From contig CANMLS010000015.1 of assembly GCA_947498785.1 (NCBI GenBank), forward strand, positions 47,193-111,192: a DNA stretch of 64,000 nt, read 5' to 3'. Shown piece by piece: positions 26,805 through 35,185 of the stretch. Source of the DNA: an uncultured Aquimarina sp. (lineage in GTDB: Bacteria > Bacteroidota > Bacteroidia > Flavobacteriales > Flavobacteriaceae). Every line of letters starts with the position of its first letter. The stretch's first letter is position 1. Position numbers and translations under genes: made by a program. A model generated the notes under the pieces. It had not been told where the DNA came from. It saw only the letters and a list, made by a program, of their open reading frames with translations, and ran no database searches.

Positions 26805-28156
26805 AGTTTAGCTTCTTCAAGAGTAAATGCTGCATTTACAATAGCCGCAGCAAAATTACTTCCTCCTCGTTTTTCTGTAATTAAAGCGTAAGGAATATGT
26901 GTTATAGTTTTTAACCTTTCTTTAGATTCGATTACATTGATAAATCCTACTGGCGCTCCAATAATTCCAGCAGGAGCTAATGCTCCCTCATGGATTTGAT
27001 CTGTAATCTCAATGAGTGCTGTTGGCGCATTGCCAATGACAAATAGCGCTTTTGGATATTTTTTTGCTGCTAGTTTGATCCCGGCCTGTGTTCTTGTTAA
27101 GCCTTCTTTTTTAGCTAACTTTAATGCTTCTGGGTCATTTAATAAACACACAACTTGATTATTATATTTGGTGGTAAACGCTTTTGTAATTCCGGATTGT
27201 ACCATGGTAACATCTGTAACAATTGTCCCTCCTGACTGGAGATATTCATGCCAAATTGAAATCGCTTTTTCTGAAGTTTCCAGATACTTAATATATTCAA
27301 AATCTCCTGAAGTGTGAATACATCGTATGGCCGCCCATAGGACATCTTTTTTTAATGTGTTTTGTGGGATATTATCCATTATTTCGGCAAAACTAGCTTG
27401 CTGAATTTCTGCCCCTGTTTCTGGTTTTCTGTTTAAATAGCCTCTTGGAGTAATCAAATGATCTTTATAGTTAAACGTTTGACTATTTCCAATTAAAACG
27501 ACACAAAACATATCCACATCATTAACATCAAAATCACCTAAAGTTGTGATTTTGATTTCTTCTTCTGTTCTTCCTAATTGTTTACAGATAGCCACAGGTG
27601 TCTTAGGACTTCGATACTCCAGATAAATATGTTGTAAAGTTTGAAGTTGCCAGTATCGTTTTTTGCTTTTAGGATTATATAGTCCTGTTACAAAATCCCC
27701 CATCGCTGCAGCACGAATACGTTTCTCAATAGTTGTCCATGGTGTCATTAAATCTGATAATGAGATGCAACAAAAATCATGACCCAGTATTGCACCAAGC
27801 TTACTCCCAGCTGTAATAAAAGCAGAAATTCCAGGTACTGTTTCTACAGGAATATCCAATGCTTGCTCAGCAACTTTTTGATATACAATAGATGCCATTG
27901 CATATATACTAGCATCCCCAGAGCCAATGACAACGACATGTTCTCCTTCTAAGGCGTGTTGTATTGCAATTTCTGCTCTTTTTTCCTCCTCACTAAGCTC
28001 TTTTCCTATACATAAAGCCTCGGGGCGAACCAAGTGTTGTATGAATTGAAAATAATAATGATATCCTATGACCACAGTAGCTTCAGAAATCGCTTGTGTA
28101 GCCATTGGGATAATATAGTCTGAATGTCCAGGGCCAAGCCCTACAACTTTAATCAT
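26801..28156 (-). CDS. CobJ-CobH fusion: precorrin-3B C17-methyltransferase plus precorrin-8X methylmutase
   Basis: A 451-residue fusion. Residues 1-235 are CobJ/CbiH (IKVVGLGPGHSDYIIPMA, GSGDASIYAMASIVY, VPGISAFITAGSKLGAI). Residues about 250-451 are CobH/CbiC: RCIHTSGDFEY carries the catalytic His, and GAPVGFINVIESKERL is typical. The two activities are not consecutive, so the fusion probably organises a complex. It overlaps cobI by four bases. Confidence 0.94.
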   Translation of the reverse strand: MIKVVGLGPGHSDYIIPMATQAISEATVVIGYHYYFQFIQHLVRPEALCIGKELSEEEKRAEIAIQHALEGEHVVVIGSGDASIYAMASIVYQKVAEQALDIPVETVPGISAFITAGSKLGAILGHDFCCISLSDLMTPWTTIEKRIRAAAMGDFVTGLYNPKSKKRYWQLQTLQHIYLEYRSPKTPVAICKQLGRTEEEIKITTLGDFDVNDVDMFCVVLIGNSQTFNYKDHLITPRGYLNRKPETGAEIQQASFAEIMDNIPQNTLKKDVLWAAIRCIHTSGDFEYIKYLETSEKAISIWHEYLQSGGTIVTDVTMVQSGITKAFTTKYNNQVVCLLNDPEALKLAKKEGLTRTQAGIKLAAKKYPKALFVIGNAPTALIEITDQIHEGALAPAGIIGAPVGFINVIESKERLKTITHIPYALITEKRGGSNFAAAIVNAAFTLEEAKL

Positions 28157-28893
28157 TTTTTGATAATTAATAAAGAGAAATATGGTATTTCTCTGTGAGT
28201 CAGAGTGGTTAAATCTGTTGTTATATATTCCTGATTGGTTCCTAAACGTTCACAATAGTAACATTTCCAATCTTTTTTTGCTAATTCTGATTGAAAATTA
28301 CTCCATCCAGATCGTATTTTCATTAATATCACAGTGTCGAACTCTAAAAAATAGTTGGCGATTTCTGTAATGTTTTTAGTTCTTGGAATGACAGCTATTT
28401 TATCATTCAATAAACTTAACGGAACTTTATGTTGTGCGGCTCCTAAAGAAAAAGAATTGATTCCTGGGACTAATGATACGGGTAATTGTAAGTTTTGAAG
28501 TTTAGCCAATATATATGAGAAAGAAGCATATAAACTAATATCTCCTTCACAGACAATGGCTATTTTTTTTCCTAAATGATATGCTTCCTGAATTTCTTTT
28601 ACTGTTGATTCATAAATGTCAGAAGCCTGCTTTCTATCATTTGACATCTTTAAAAAAAAGCCTTTTAGCTCTTTGCTTTCTAACTTGTGGTATTGTAGAA
28701 TAGGAAATACAAAACTCTTTTTTACTCCGTCTGTAATAGATCCAGGATAAAAAATAAGATCTACTTCTTTTAATATTCGTAGTGCTTTTAGAGTAAGAAG
28801 TTCAGGATCTCCTGGCCCTAAAGCAATTCCATAAATACTATTCAAAATTATGTCGTTTTTTTCTTTTTTCGCTTGTATAGAAAGAGCTGCCAT
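28153..28893 (-). CDS. cobI: Precorrin-2 C20-methyltransferase CobI/CbiL
   Basis: A 246-residue SAM methyltransferase; IYGIALGPGDPELLTLKALRIL is the SAM loop (in part GIALGPGDPELLTLKA), with CEGDISLYASFSYI and VPGINSFSLGAA downstream. The ATG at 28893 overlaps the adenosyltransferase gene by 46 bp. A TTG at 28845 would begin just after that stop and right before the conserved strand, so the true start is uncertain. Confidence 0.92.
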   Translation of the reverse strand: MAALSIQAKKEKNDIILNSIYGIALGPGDPELLTLKALRILKEVDLIFYPGSITDGVKKSFVFPILQYHKLESKELKGFFLKMSNDRKQASDIYESTVKEIQEAYHLGKKIAIVCEGDISLYASFSYILAKLQNLQLPVSLVPGINSFSLGAAQHKVPLSLLNDKIAVIPRTKNITEIANYFLEFDTVILMKIRSGWSNFQSELAKKDWKCYYCERLGTNQEYITTDLTTLTHREIPYFSLLIIKK

Positions 28894-29435
28894 TTTTCTT
28901 CGGCAACACCAGCTTTATCCATTTCGGCCCTTGCCATGGTAAAGAATAAATCAGATAATCTGTTAATATAGGCGACTACATATTCTTCTACAGATCCAGG
29001 ATCTTCATGCATTAATGTTACCAATCTACGTTCTCCTCTTCTAATCTGTGTACGACATACATGGCATAATGCCGAAATTTCGTTGCCTCCTGGTAATAGA
29101 AAATAATCAGAAGGGGAACTTATTTTGGCTTCCATATCATCCATCCACTGTTCGCAAAAATCAGCTCCGTCTATAGGTTTTGGATTAGGGTTTTCTTTTT
29201 TAGAATCAGAAGGTCTTGCCAAATGTGACATCATATCCATTAAATCCTTTTGGATTTTATGCAAGTTTTGTTGCCATTCATGATCATTACCTAATTTTGA
29301 TCGCAGTAACCCGATAGTAGAGTTGGCTTCATCTAATGCTCCGTTACATTCGATACGAGCCGAATCCTTAGATTCCCTTTTTCCTCCAAAAACACCAGTC
29401 ATACCAGTGTCTCCTTTTCGTGTATATATTTTCAT
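28848..29435 (-). CDS. ATP:cob(I)alamin adenosyltransferase, PduO type
   Basis: A 195-residue trimeric-type adenosyltransferase. KIYTRKGDTGMTGVFGG is the N-terminal ATP-binding motif, RTQIRRGERRLV and YINRLSDLFFTMAR are the later signatures. It attaches the adenosyl group to the Co(I) corrinoid. It starts 4 bp after the cobW stop and overlaps the annotated cobI start. Confidence 0.95.
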   Translation of the reverse strand: MKIYTRKGDTGMTGVFGGKRESKDSARIECNGALDEANSTIGLLRSKLGNDHEWQQNLHKIQKDLMDMMSHLARPSDSKKENPNPKPIDGADFCEQWMDDMEAKISSPSDYFLLPGGNEISALCHVCRTQIRRGERRLVTLMHEDPGSVEEYVVAYINRLSDLFFTMARAEMDKAGVAEEKWQLFLYKRKKKKTT

Positions 29436-29439
29436 AGGA

Positions 29440-30522
29440 TTAAGCTTCTGTAGGTGTCATTAGTTTTTCTTCTAATGCTTGTTGTAGTTTTTCTTCTTCT
29501 ATTTCTTCTCCTATAATCACTAATCGTGTAGCTTTTATTTCGTTATCAGCCCATTTTCTGTCAAAATAATTCTCAAATCTATCAGCTACTCCTTGAACAA
29601 TCATACGCATGGGTTTCCCAGGAACATAAATAATCCCTTTAATTCTGTAAATATGATGCTCAACCACTAGTGATTTTAGAGTATCGACTAATTGTTGAGG
29701 AGTATGTGGAGCTTTCACCTCAATTACTATAGAATTGATGGTTTCGTCATGATCATGATCATGGTGATGGTCATGATCGTGGTGATGGTGATGATTTTCG
29801 TGGTGAGAATGTTTGCTATCTACATGGTCTTCTGCTTTAGCATCGATTCCTAATAATACTTCTACAGGAATATCTCCTTTTACAGCAGAAATTAATTTTA
29901 TGTTATCTCCTACACGATTCTGAATAATGTCATGTACTTGTCTATATGCCGATTCATTAATCAAATCAGACTTAGTCATTACAATAAGATCAGCACAAGA
30001 AAGTTGGTCTTCAAATAATTCTTCGATAGAAGATTCGTGGTCTAAGTTTTCATCATCTAACCGTTGAGATTGTACTTTATCTCGATCACAAATTTCTCCG
30101 GTTGCTTGCCCTACACAATCTACAACTGTAATTACTGCATCTACTGTTATTTGAGGTTTTAAATCGGGCCAATTAAAAGCTTTTAATAATGGTTTTGGTA
30201 ATGCTAACCCCGACGTTTCTATAATGATATGATCAATATCTTGTTTACGTTCCATTAGTTGAAGCATTGTTGGCAGAAATTCTTCTTGAACTGTACAACA
30301 AAGACATCCATTACTTAATTCTAATATATTTTCTTCGTCACATCCACAATCATTTCCTTTTAGGATCTCACCATCCATTCCTAACTCTCCAAATTCATTA
30401 ACGATAATTGCTAATCGTCTACCATTTGCATTTTTAGCGATTTTATGTATTAACGTTGTTTTACCAGATCCTAGAAAACCAGTAATTATCGTTACTGGTA
30501 TTTTGTTCGTATTTAAAGCCAT
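29440..30522 (-). CDS. cobW: CobW-type GTPase metallochaperone
   Basis: A protein of about 360 residues. The P-loop is GFLGSGKTT; ELSNGCLCCTVQEE holds the CxCC metal site; VMTKSDLINES matches the G4 TKxD motif. A run of His and Asp (about residues 240-260, HHHHHDHDHHHDHDHD) follows and should bind metal. It probably delivers cobalt to a chelatase. I chose ATG 30522 because the longer frame starts with TTG and the predicted transcript begins close to it. It is the first gene of the long minus-strand operon. Confidence 0.93.
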   Translation of the reverse strand: MALNTNKIPVTIITGFLGSGKTTLIHKIAKNANGRRLAIIVNEFGELGMDGEILKGNDCGCDEENILELSNGCLCCTVQEEFLPTMLQLMERKQDIDHIIIETSGLALPKPLLKAFNWPDLKPQITVDAVITVVDCVGQATGEICDRDKVQSQRLDDENLDHESSIEELFEDQLSCADLIVMTKSDLINESAYRQVHDIIQNRVGDNIKLISAVKGDIPVEVLLGIDAKAEDHVDSKHSHHENHHHHHDHDHHHDHDHDETINSIVIEVKAPHTPQQLVDTLKSLVVEHHIYRIKGIIYVPGKPMRMIVQGVADRFENYFDRKWADNEIKATRLVIIGEEIEEEKLQQALEEKLMTPTEA

Positions 30523-30547
30523 AAATTTTGTCAAAAATGATTCCTAA

Positions 30548-30555
30548 CAAAACTA
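30548..30555 (-). promoter_or_regulatory. -7 promoter element of the long cob operon
   Basis: Read on the minus strand this is TAGTTTTG, a perfect TAnnTTTG, about 26 bp before the cobW ATG. No clear TTG is seen 19-23 bp upstream. No B12 box was found in the 200 bp before cobW, so the operon lacks a visible riboswitch, unlike the receptor operon. Confidence 0.4.
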
Positions 30556-30651
30556 TCTATTATAACTTAAACGGAAAAGGAAATTCTAAAATGTTTATGG
30601 TAAGAATTTTAATATGCTCTGTTTCTCTATATCATGTTTTATAAAAACTAA

Positions 30652-30677
30652 ACTGATTCTAGAGAATCGGCTTTTTT
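30652..30677 (+). terminator. Hairpin with T-run, possible terminator
   Basis: CTGATTC-TAGA-GAATCGG (7 bp including one wobble) is followed by CTTTTTT. It lies upstream of cobW and before the small ORF at 30770; which transcript it ends is unclear. Confidence 0.4.
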
Positions 30678-30769
30678 ATTCAGTAGAATCCAAAGCATAA
30701 TACACGTTAGAAATATTTAAAAATTAATTTGGAAAATAATACTAAAATCATTAATATTTGTCTAGCAAA

Positions 30770-30898
30770 ATGAAACCAAATAGTATACATATTATAACTA
30801 AGTCACTGTTTAATACAGGTGATACTCGATGGGTTAAAGAAGTATTCATTGATGATCTGACGCTATATAACTATTTATATCATTCTTTAGAATGATAT
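30770..30898 (+). CDS. Possible 42-residue small protein
   Basis: ATG 30770 opens a 42-codon frame (MKPNSIHIITKSLFNTGDTR...YLYHSLE). It is preceded by a loose promoter (TTTGG at about 30729 and TAATATTTG at about 30752) and followed 26 bp later by a strong terminator. The end of the frame is a perfect 12-bp inverted repeat (30875-30900, TTATATCATTCT and complement), so the locus could instead be a small RNA. No family is recognised. Confidence 0.3.
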
Positions 30899-30924
30899 AA
30901 ATTAGAGAACTAATATAGAATTGT

Positions 30925-30953
30925 AAGCGTCCTACACATTGGACGCTTTTTTT
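30925..30953 (+). terminator. Strong intrinsic terminator
   Basis: AAGCGTCC (30925-30932) and GGACGCTT (30941-30948) form a perfect 8-bp stem with an 8-nt loop, followed directly by T residues. It indicates a + strand transcript from about 30.75 kb even though no large gene lies there. Confidence 0.75.
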
Positions 30954-31171
30954 ATGGAGCATTCTTTGATGCAAAACAAAGTGAGAACTTAAAACCTATT
31001 CAAAATTATAAGTAGAATAAGAGGTGTACTATAAAAAGAATTGAAATGTCAAGATATAATTAGATGATCTAAAACAAATTTACAAAACTTTTTAAATGAA
31101 TGAATAAGGATTGATTAGTACGTAAAAAATGAGAATTGGAAAGTAAGTGTCATATAGACAAATGATTACCA

Positions 31172-31208
31172 AAACACCCGAAATCCGTTGTAAAACGGAC
31201 AGGTTTTT
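31172..31208 (+). terminator. Hairpin followed by T-run
   Basis: TCCGTT-GTAA-AACGGA, then CAGG and a T5 run; AAAAC/GTTTT can extend the base. No gene immediately precedes it, so it could close a short RNA between 30954 and 31171. Nothing else is seen in that gap. Confidence 0.45.
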
Positions 31209-31267
31209 CTATGCTTAATTTTGAATGTAACTAATTGATTATAAATAATATAAATTCAAAAAAATAA

Positions 31268-31298
31268 TTGTATATGTTAGAAAATATTCGTATTTTTG
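31268..31298 (+). promoter_or_regulatory. Consensus Bacteroidota promoter
   Basis: TTG (31268-31270), 20 bp, then TATTTTTG (31291-31298): a full match to the consensus. The start expected near 31305 leaves too little leader for an ATG at 31310 and so favours the ATG at 31334 for the following gene. Confidence 0.6.
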
Positions 31299-31333
31299 TA
31301 TAACAATTAATGATAACAAAAAAAGACAAAACA

Positions 31334-31579
31334 ATGAAGTATAATAAATTTTTTAACAAGGAGCAGGAGATCAGAAATGACCTGTTAGCCGATGTATTCG
31401 GAAGCATCCTTGGAATGAGTTTATATACTTCGGTTGTAAACCCTCTTCCAGAAAAGATGACCGATATCAGAGGTAACAATGTACTGGAAAGAATACTTCA
31501 TTTTATAAGTAAGAACTTCCATGAAGATGAAGTGATAATCAAAGATAATTATACTTCTCGTAAAGCCCTAGTTTCATAG
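31334..31579 (+). CDS. Small protein of unknown function (81 residues)
   Basis: MKYNKFFNKEQEIRN opens an 81-residue frame with one amphipathic, mildly hydrophobic segment (LLADVFGSILGMSLYTSVV). No signal peptide or known motif. The start was chosen from the promoter position; an in-frame ATG at 31310 would add eight residues. It stands alone, with about 570 bp of non-coding DNA after it. I do not recognise the family. Confidence 0.5.
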   Translation: MKYNKFFNKEQEIRNDLLADVFGSILGMSLYTSVVNPLPEKMTDIRGNNVLERILHFISKNFHEDEVIIKDNYTSRKALVS

Positions 31580-31965
31580 GCTTTGTAAGAGTAGTTATTA
31601 TAAGGAATCAAGTTTGTCTCCCAAGGCATACTTTTAAAATAGTAAGAAAAATAACGATTTCTTTTGGGGCAATTTACACGATGTTAGCAAGTGCTAATTG
31701 GAAGAACAAACCAAGAAATCTATTATGTATCTACCATTTTAAAACCTCTTAGTATTTGATTATTTACTCTAACTGTTACCAACATCAATAGTCAGTATTT
31801 TTTATAACAATGTAGATTTTTGAATCTATATAACGTTTTCTTAGGATAAGCCTCCTAACAAACGAAGTATAGCCAAAAATTAATACTCACAGTATATGTG
31901 AACTTAACAAAATGTTTGGTTTATGTCTGGATTGTATAAAGAATAGTGAAAACTGACCCACCAAA
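31580..31965. other. Non-coding stretch without recognised elements
   Basis: No convincing gene, palindrome or promoter was found here. A weak TATGTCTG at about 31923-31930 could be a -7 element for the structured leader that follows. Confidence 0.4.
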
Positions 31966-32111
31966 AAACCCAAACTACAGTTCGCTGCTACCCAAAAGGG
32001 GAAAGTAGGGTATCACGACTGTATAGGGTTTACTTTCCCAATGACGATAAATTAATTCCCATAGGTATGGGTATACAAAGGTATGCCAAATCTGGGGTTG
32101 ACACCTATGGG
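31966..32111 (+). ncRNA. Candidate structured RNA/leader with nested stems and a possible pseudoknot
   Basis: First domain: AAACCC (31966-31971)/GGGTTT (32026-32031), TACAGTTCG (31976-31984)/CGACTGTA (32016-32023) with one bulge, TACCC (31989-31993)/GGGTA (32008-32012). The apical loop GGGAAAGTA can pair with TACTTTCCC (32031-32039), a pseudoknot or switching partner. Second domain: CCCATAGGT (32058-32066)/ACCTATGGG (32103-32111), enclosing GGTATAC-AAAG-GTATGCC (32070-32087). All stems are visible by eye. It ends 37 bp before a small lipoprotein ATG, suggesting a cis-acting leader. I do not recognise a known riboswitch class. Confidence 0.55.
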
Positions 32112-32148
32112 CGGACTCCAAGCATTGAAAAACAAAAAATTTAGAACA

Positions 32149-32307
32149 ATGAAAACTTTAAAATATATACTATTATTAACTCTATTCCTATGCGTTAACC
32201 TTACTTCTTGTACACCAGATGATAGCGTCTCAGAAAATGAAAAACTACATACTGAGGTAGTCGCAACCAGAGGAGGAGATGCAGGAGTAGAGGAAGGCGA
32301 AAATTAA
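32149..32307 (+). CDS. Tiny lipoprotein (52 residues) preceding a sensor kinase
   Basis: MKTLKYILLLTLFLCVNLTSC is a lipoprotein signal with Cys21 (LTSC). The mature part is only about 31 residues, acidic at the end (GGDAGVEEGEN). ATG 32149 was chosen because an upstream in-frame ATG at 32083 lies inside the structured leader. It is 32 bp before a TPR histidine kinase with which it is probably co-transcribed. It may be an envelope accessory or signal peptide for that kinase; no family is recognised. Confidence 0.6.
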   Translation: MKTLKYILLLTLFLCVNLTSCTPDDSVSENEKLHTEVVATRGGDAGVEEGEN

Positions 32308-32339
32308 CTCATCATAATTTAATTTAGTACTTTTGGGGG

Positions 32340-34310
32340 ATGAAACAATGGACTGTTACATCCCTCATCTTTTTATTAATATTTCTATATAATTCATGTA
32401 GTCCAGATATCCAAAATAATGATAGCATTTCTTTTGTAAAACAAACGAAGATTGATTCTTTAAATTTTTATTATGATATAGCCTCCGTTAATAATCAATC
32501 AGATGAAAAAAGATTAGAAGCTATAAATAGCTTTTTACATGGAGCCAAAAAGCTAGAAATAGACTCTTTACGGCATAAAGGTCACTATTTATATGCAAAA
32601 CTACTTAATAAATATCAAGGTCCTGAAAAAGCGATTGATCAATCGTATTTGTTATTACAACTTGCACAACAAAATAAGGATAGTGGTTATATAGGAAAAG
32701 CATTGTATAGACTAGGATTTTACAATAAAAGACTCGACAATTATCTGGACGCTTTTGGATATTATAATCAATCGTTTAAGGTTCGAAGAAACCTTAAAGA
32801 CAGTGTCAATGCTGGGAAATGCTTGATGGCAATGTCCAATATTCAAAGAGTATTAGGGGATCATAACGCCTGTAAAACAACAGCTACAGATGGTTTAAAA
32901 TATTTGGAGAATATTTCTCAATATCGAATAAAGTGTGGATTATATCAAAATATTTCTTTATCATTTAAGGAATTAGGAAACCATGATGAAGCTCTTCTTT
33001 GGAATAATAAAATTATGAATCTGATTAAAGATTCAATAGCTCTCAAACAATTAGGAGTCAAAAACTTACCGATCTTTAAAAACACTCGTGCAAATATTTT
33101 AGCAGAGCAAAAAAAATATGATGAAAGTATTGATATTTTGCAATCATTATTAAAGGAAGAGGATGTAATACAAAAACGAAGACAATATGCACAAATCCTA
33201 AGTAATCTAGGGTATATTAAATTTCTTCAAGATTCTAAGAACTCAGAAAGCGAAAACATGTTATTGGAGGCCTTAAAAATCAGAAAAGAATTAAATGATA
33301 TTGATGGTTTGTTTAATAGCAATATACATCTTACCAAATACTACAAAAATAAAGATGTAGAAAAAGCAAAATATCATGCTCATGAAGCTTATCAAATAAT
33401 AAAAGATTTTGGTGATTATGAAGCATCATTAGAAGTGTTAACTTTGATTACAGAACTGGATCCAGATTCTTTAGAAGACCATCAACATTTTAAAGAGGCA
33501 AGTCTTCAACTTATGGAGCTTAGAAAAAAGACACGAGAAATCTATGCGCCTACAAGGTTTGAGAATGAAAACCTACTAAAAGATAATGAACTGAAAAACA
33601 GGAAAATTTCTAAAGTTCGTAGTCAAAATGAGATATACCTACTTGGTATATTATTATTGCTCACAATTATAGGTTTTGTAATTTATTTTTTTAGACAACA
33701 AATGTATTCTCTAAATCAGCAAAATAAAATAGCACAATTTGAGGCCAGCTACGAAACAGAAACTCGCATTTCTAAGCGATTACATGATGAGTTAGGTAAT
33801 GATATTTTTCAGGTAATGTTACAATATCAAAATGATCCAAATGATCCTCAAATTAAAGATAAACTCAATAATACCTATAATAAAGCGAGAGATATATCTC
33901 GCGAGAATAATGAATTTGAGACTGGCGAGACTTATGCAGAAGAATTGAATAATATGCTACAAAACTATGCGCAGAACGGTACACACTTAATTGCTATAGG
34001 ATTTGATAAGATATACTGGAATAGTATGGATAAAACCATAAAACTAACTGTATATCGAGTATTACAGGAATTGATGACCAATATGCAGAAACATAGTCAA
34101 GCAACCTTGGTCAAATTGATGTTTTCTAACCCTAACGATACATTGACAATTAAATACTCTGATAATGGTGTAGGGATGAGAGAAGAACGTTTAAAATCCA
34201 AAAATGGACTTCGGAATACAGAAAAGCGTATTGAGGCTATACGAGGAACTCTTATCTTTGATTCAGAAAAAAACAAAGGCTTCAAAGCCGAAATACAAAT
34301 TCCTAATTAA
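32340..34310 (+). CDS. TPR-containing sensor histidine kinase (HisKA_3 type)
   Basis: A 656-residue kinase. An N-terminal hydrophobic signal (FLLIFLYNSC, possible but atypical lipobox) exports several tetratricopeptide repeats (about residues 60-390). One membrane span lies near 430-450 (YLLGILLLLTIIGFVIYFF). The cytoplasmic part has RISKRLHDELGNDIF with the phospho-acceptor His, and ELMTNMQKHSQA plus SDNGVGM of the ATPase domain. It is 12 bp upstream of its likely partner. The periplasmic TPR sensor suggests peptide or protein recognition. Confidence 0.9.
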   Translation: MKQWTVTSLIFLLIFLYNSCSPDIQNNDSISFVKQTKIDSLNFYYDIASVNNQSDEKRLEAINSFLHGAKKLEIDSLRHKGHYLYAKLLNKYQGPEKAIDQSYLLLQLAQQNKDSGYIGKALYRLGFYNKRLDNYLDAFGYYNQSFKVRRNLKDSVNAGKCLMAMSNIQRVLGDHNACKTTATDGLKYLENISQYRIKCGLYQNISLSFKELGNHDEALLWNNKIMNLIKDSIALKQLGVKNLPIFKNTRANILAEQKKYDESIDILQSLLKEEDVIQKRRQYAQILSNLGYIKFLQDSKNSESENMLLEALKIRKELNDIDGLFNSNIHLTKYYKNKDVEKAKYHAHEAYQIIKDFGDYEASLEVLTLITELDPDSLEDHQHFKEASLQLMELRKKTREIYAPTRFENENLLKDNELKNRKISKVRSQNEIYLLGILLLLTIIGFVIYFFRQQMYSLNQQNKIAQFEASYETETRISKRLHDELGNDIFQVMLQYQNDPNDPQIKDKLNNTYNKARDISRENNEFETGETYAEELNNMLQNYAQNGTHLIAIGFDKIYWNSMDKTIKLTVYRVLQELMTNMQKHSQATLVKLMFSNPNDTLTIKYSDNGVGMREERLKSKNGLRNTEKRIEAIRGTLIFDSEKNKGFKAEIQIPN

Positions 34311-34322
34311 AAAGCTAGTAGA

Positions 34323-34991
34323 ATGTTTACTAAAGTACTGGTGGCAGAAGATTATGAGATTGCCAATCAAGGTATTATAAAAATCCTTAGTGATAAAATT
34401 GGAATTCACAATATTCAGGAAGCCAAATATTGCGATGATGCTTATCTAAAATTCAGAAAGGCACATAATGAGAAGGAACCATTCGAATTATTGATTACAG
34501 ATCTTTCTTTTAGAGAAGATCATAAAATTCAAACCAGAGCTTCTGGTATTGAGTTGATAGAAGATATTAGAAGTATACAACCAGATATCAAAGTGATTGT
34601 ATATTCTCAGGAAAATAGACCAGACAAAATTAATATGTTATTTGATAAACTCCATATCAACGGATATGTCTGTAAGGGGCCAGATGCAGTAAAAAAACTA
34701 ATAGCGAATGTAGGAGGAGTGTATCAGAATAATACTATGCGACCACCAGAAATAACTAATAATACAGCTGTAAGTACAATGATTCATCTTGATGATTTGG
34801 ATATGTTACTGCTGGAAGAATTATCGCACGGGTTTACTAAAAAAGAAATTAGAACAAAACTTATAAAACAAAAAATCTCTCCAAATAGTGAAAGTTCAAT
34901 TGACAAAAGAGTAAGTAAACTTTTTGACAATTTCAAAGCCAAAAATACTACTCATCTGGTGGCTATCGTGAAGGATTTAGGATTGTTATAA
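34323..34991 (+). CDS. LuxR/NarL-like response regulator
   Basis: A 222-residue regulator. The receiver shows VLVAEDYEI (acidic pocket), LLITDLSF (phospho-Asp) and YVCKGP (Lys). The C terminus LSHGFTKKEIRTKL...SSIDKRVSKLF resembles a divergent LuxR-type helix-turn-helix. Paired with the upstream HisKA_3 kinase, it forms a complete two-component system. Targets are unknown. Confidence 0.85.
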   Translation: MFTKVLVAEDYEIANQGIIKILSDKIGIHNIQEAKYCDDAYLKFRKAHNEKEPFELLITDLSFREDHKIQTRASGIELIEDIRSIQPDIKVIVYSQENRPDKINMLFDKLHINGYVCKGPDAVKKLIANVGGVYQNNTMRPPEITNNTAVSTMIHLDDLDMLLLEELSHGFTKKEIRTKLIKQKISPNSESSIDKRVSKLFDNFKAKNTTHLVAIVKDLGLL

Positions 34992-35185
34992 TAATATAAG
35001 AAGGATTGTAGATTTAAAATCAAGTATCCAATAAGTCTCTTTTTTTGAAAAAAAATAGCCCATATTACAGAAATCTGTAAGGACATACGTCATAGTCAAT
35101 TTATGTTTGCATAATAAAAGCAAGAGCATGATCGATGTTGAAGAGCTTTTCTATAATCTAGAAACGGTATAAACTAACTATAACG

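Noticed and set aside
30535..30720. Riboswitch before cobW
   Set aside because: Searched both strands by eye for the B12 box GTCAGGAGACCTGCC-like sequence and found none.
31966..32111. Known ribozyme or riboswitch (twister, HDV-like, TPP, FMN, preQ1)
   Set aside because: None of the conserved core sequences I know for these classes is present.
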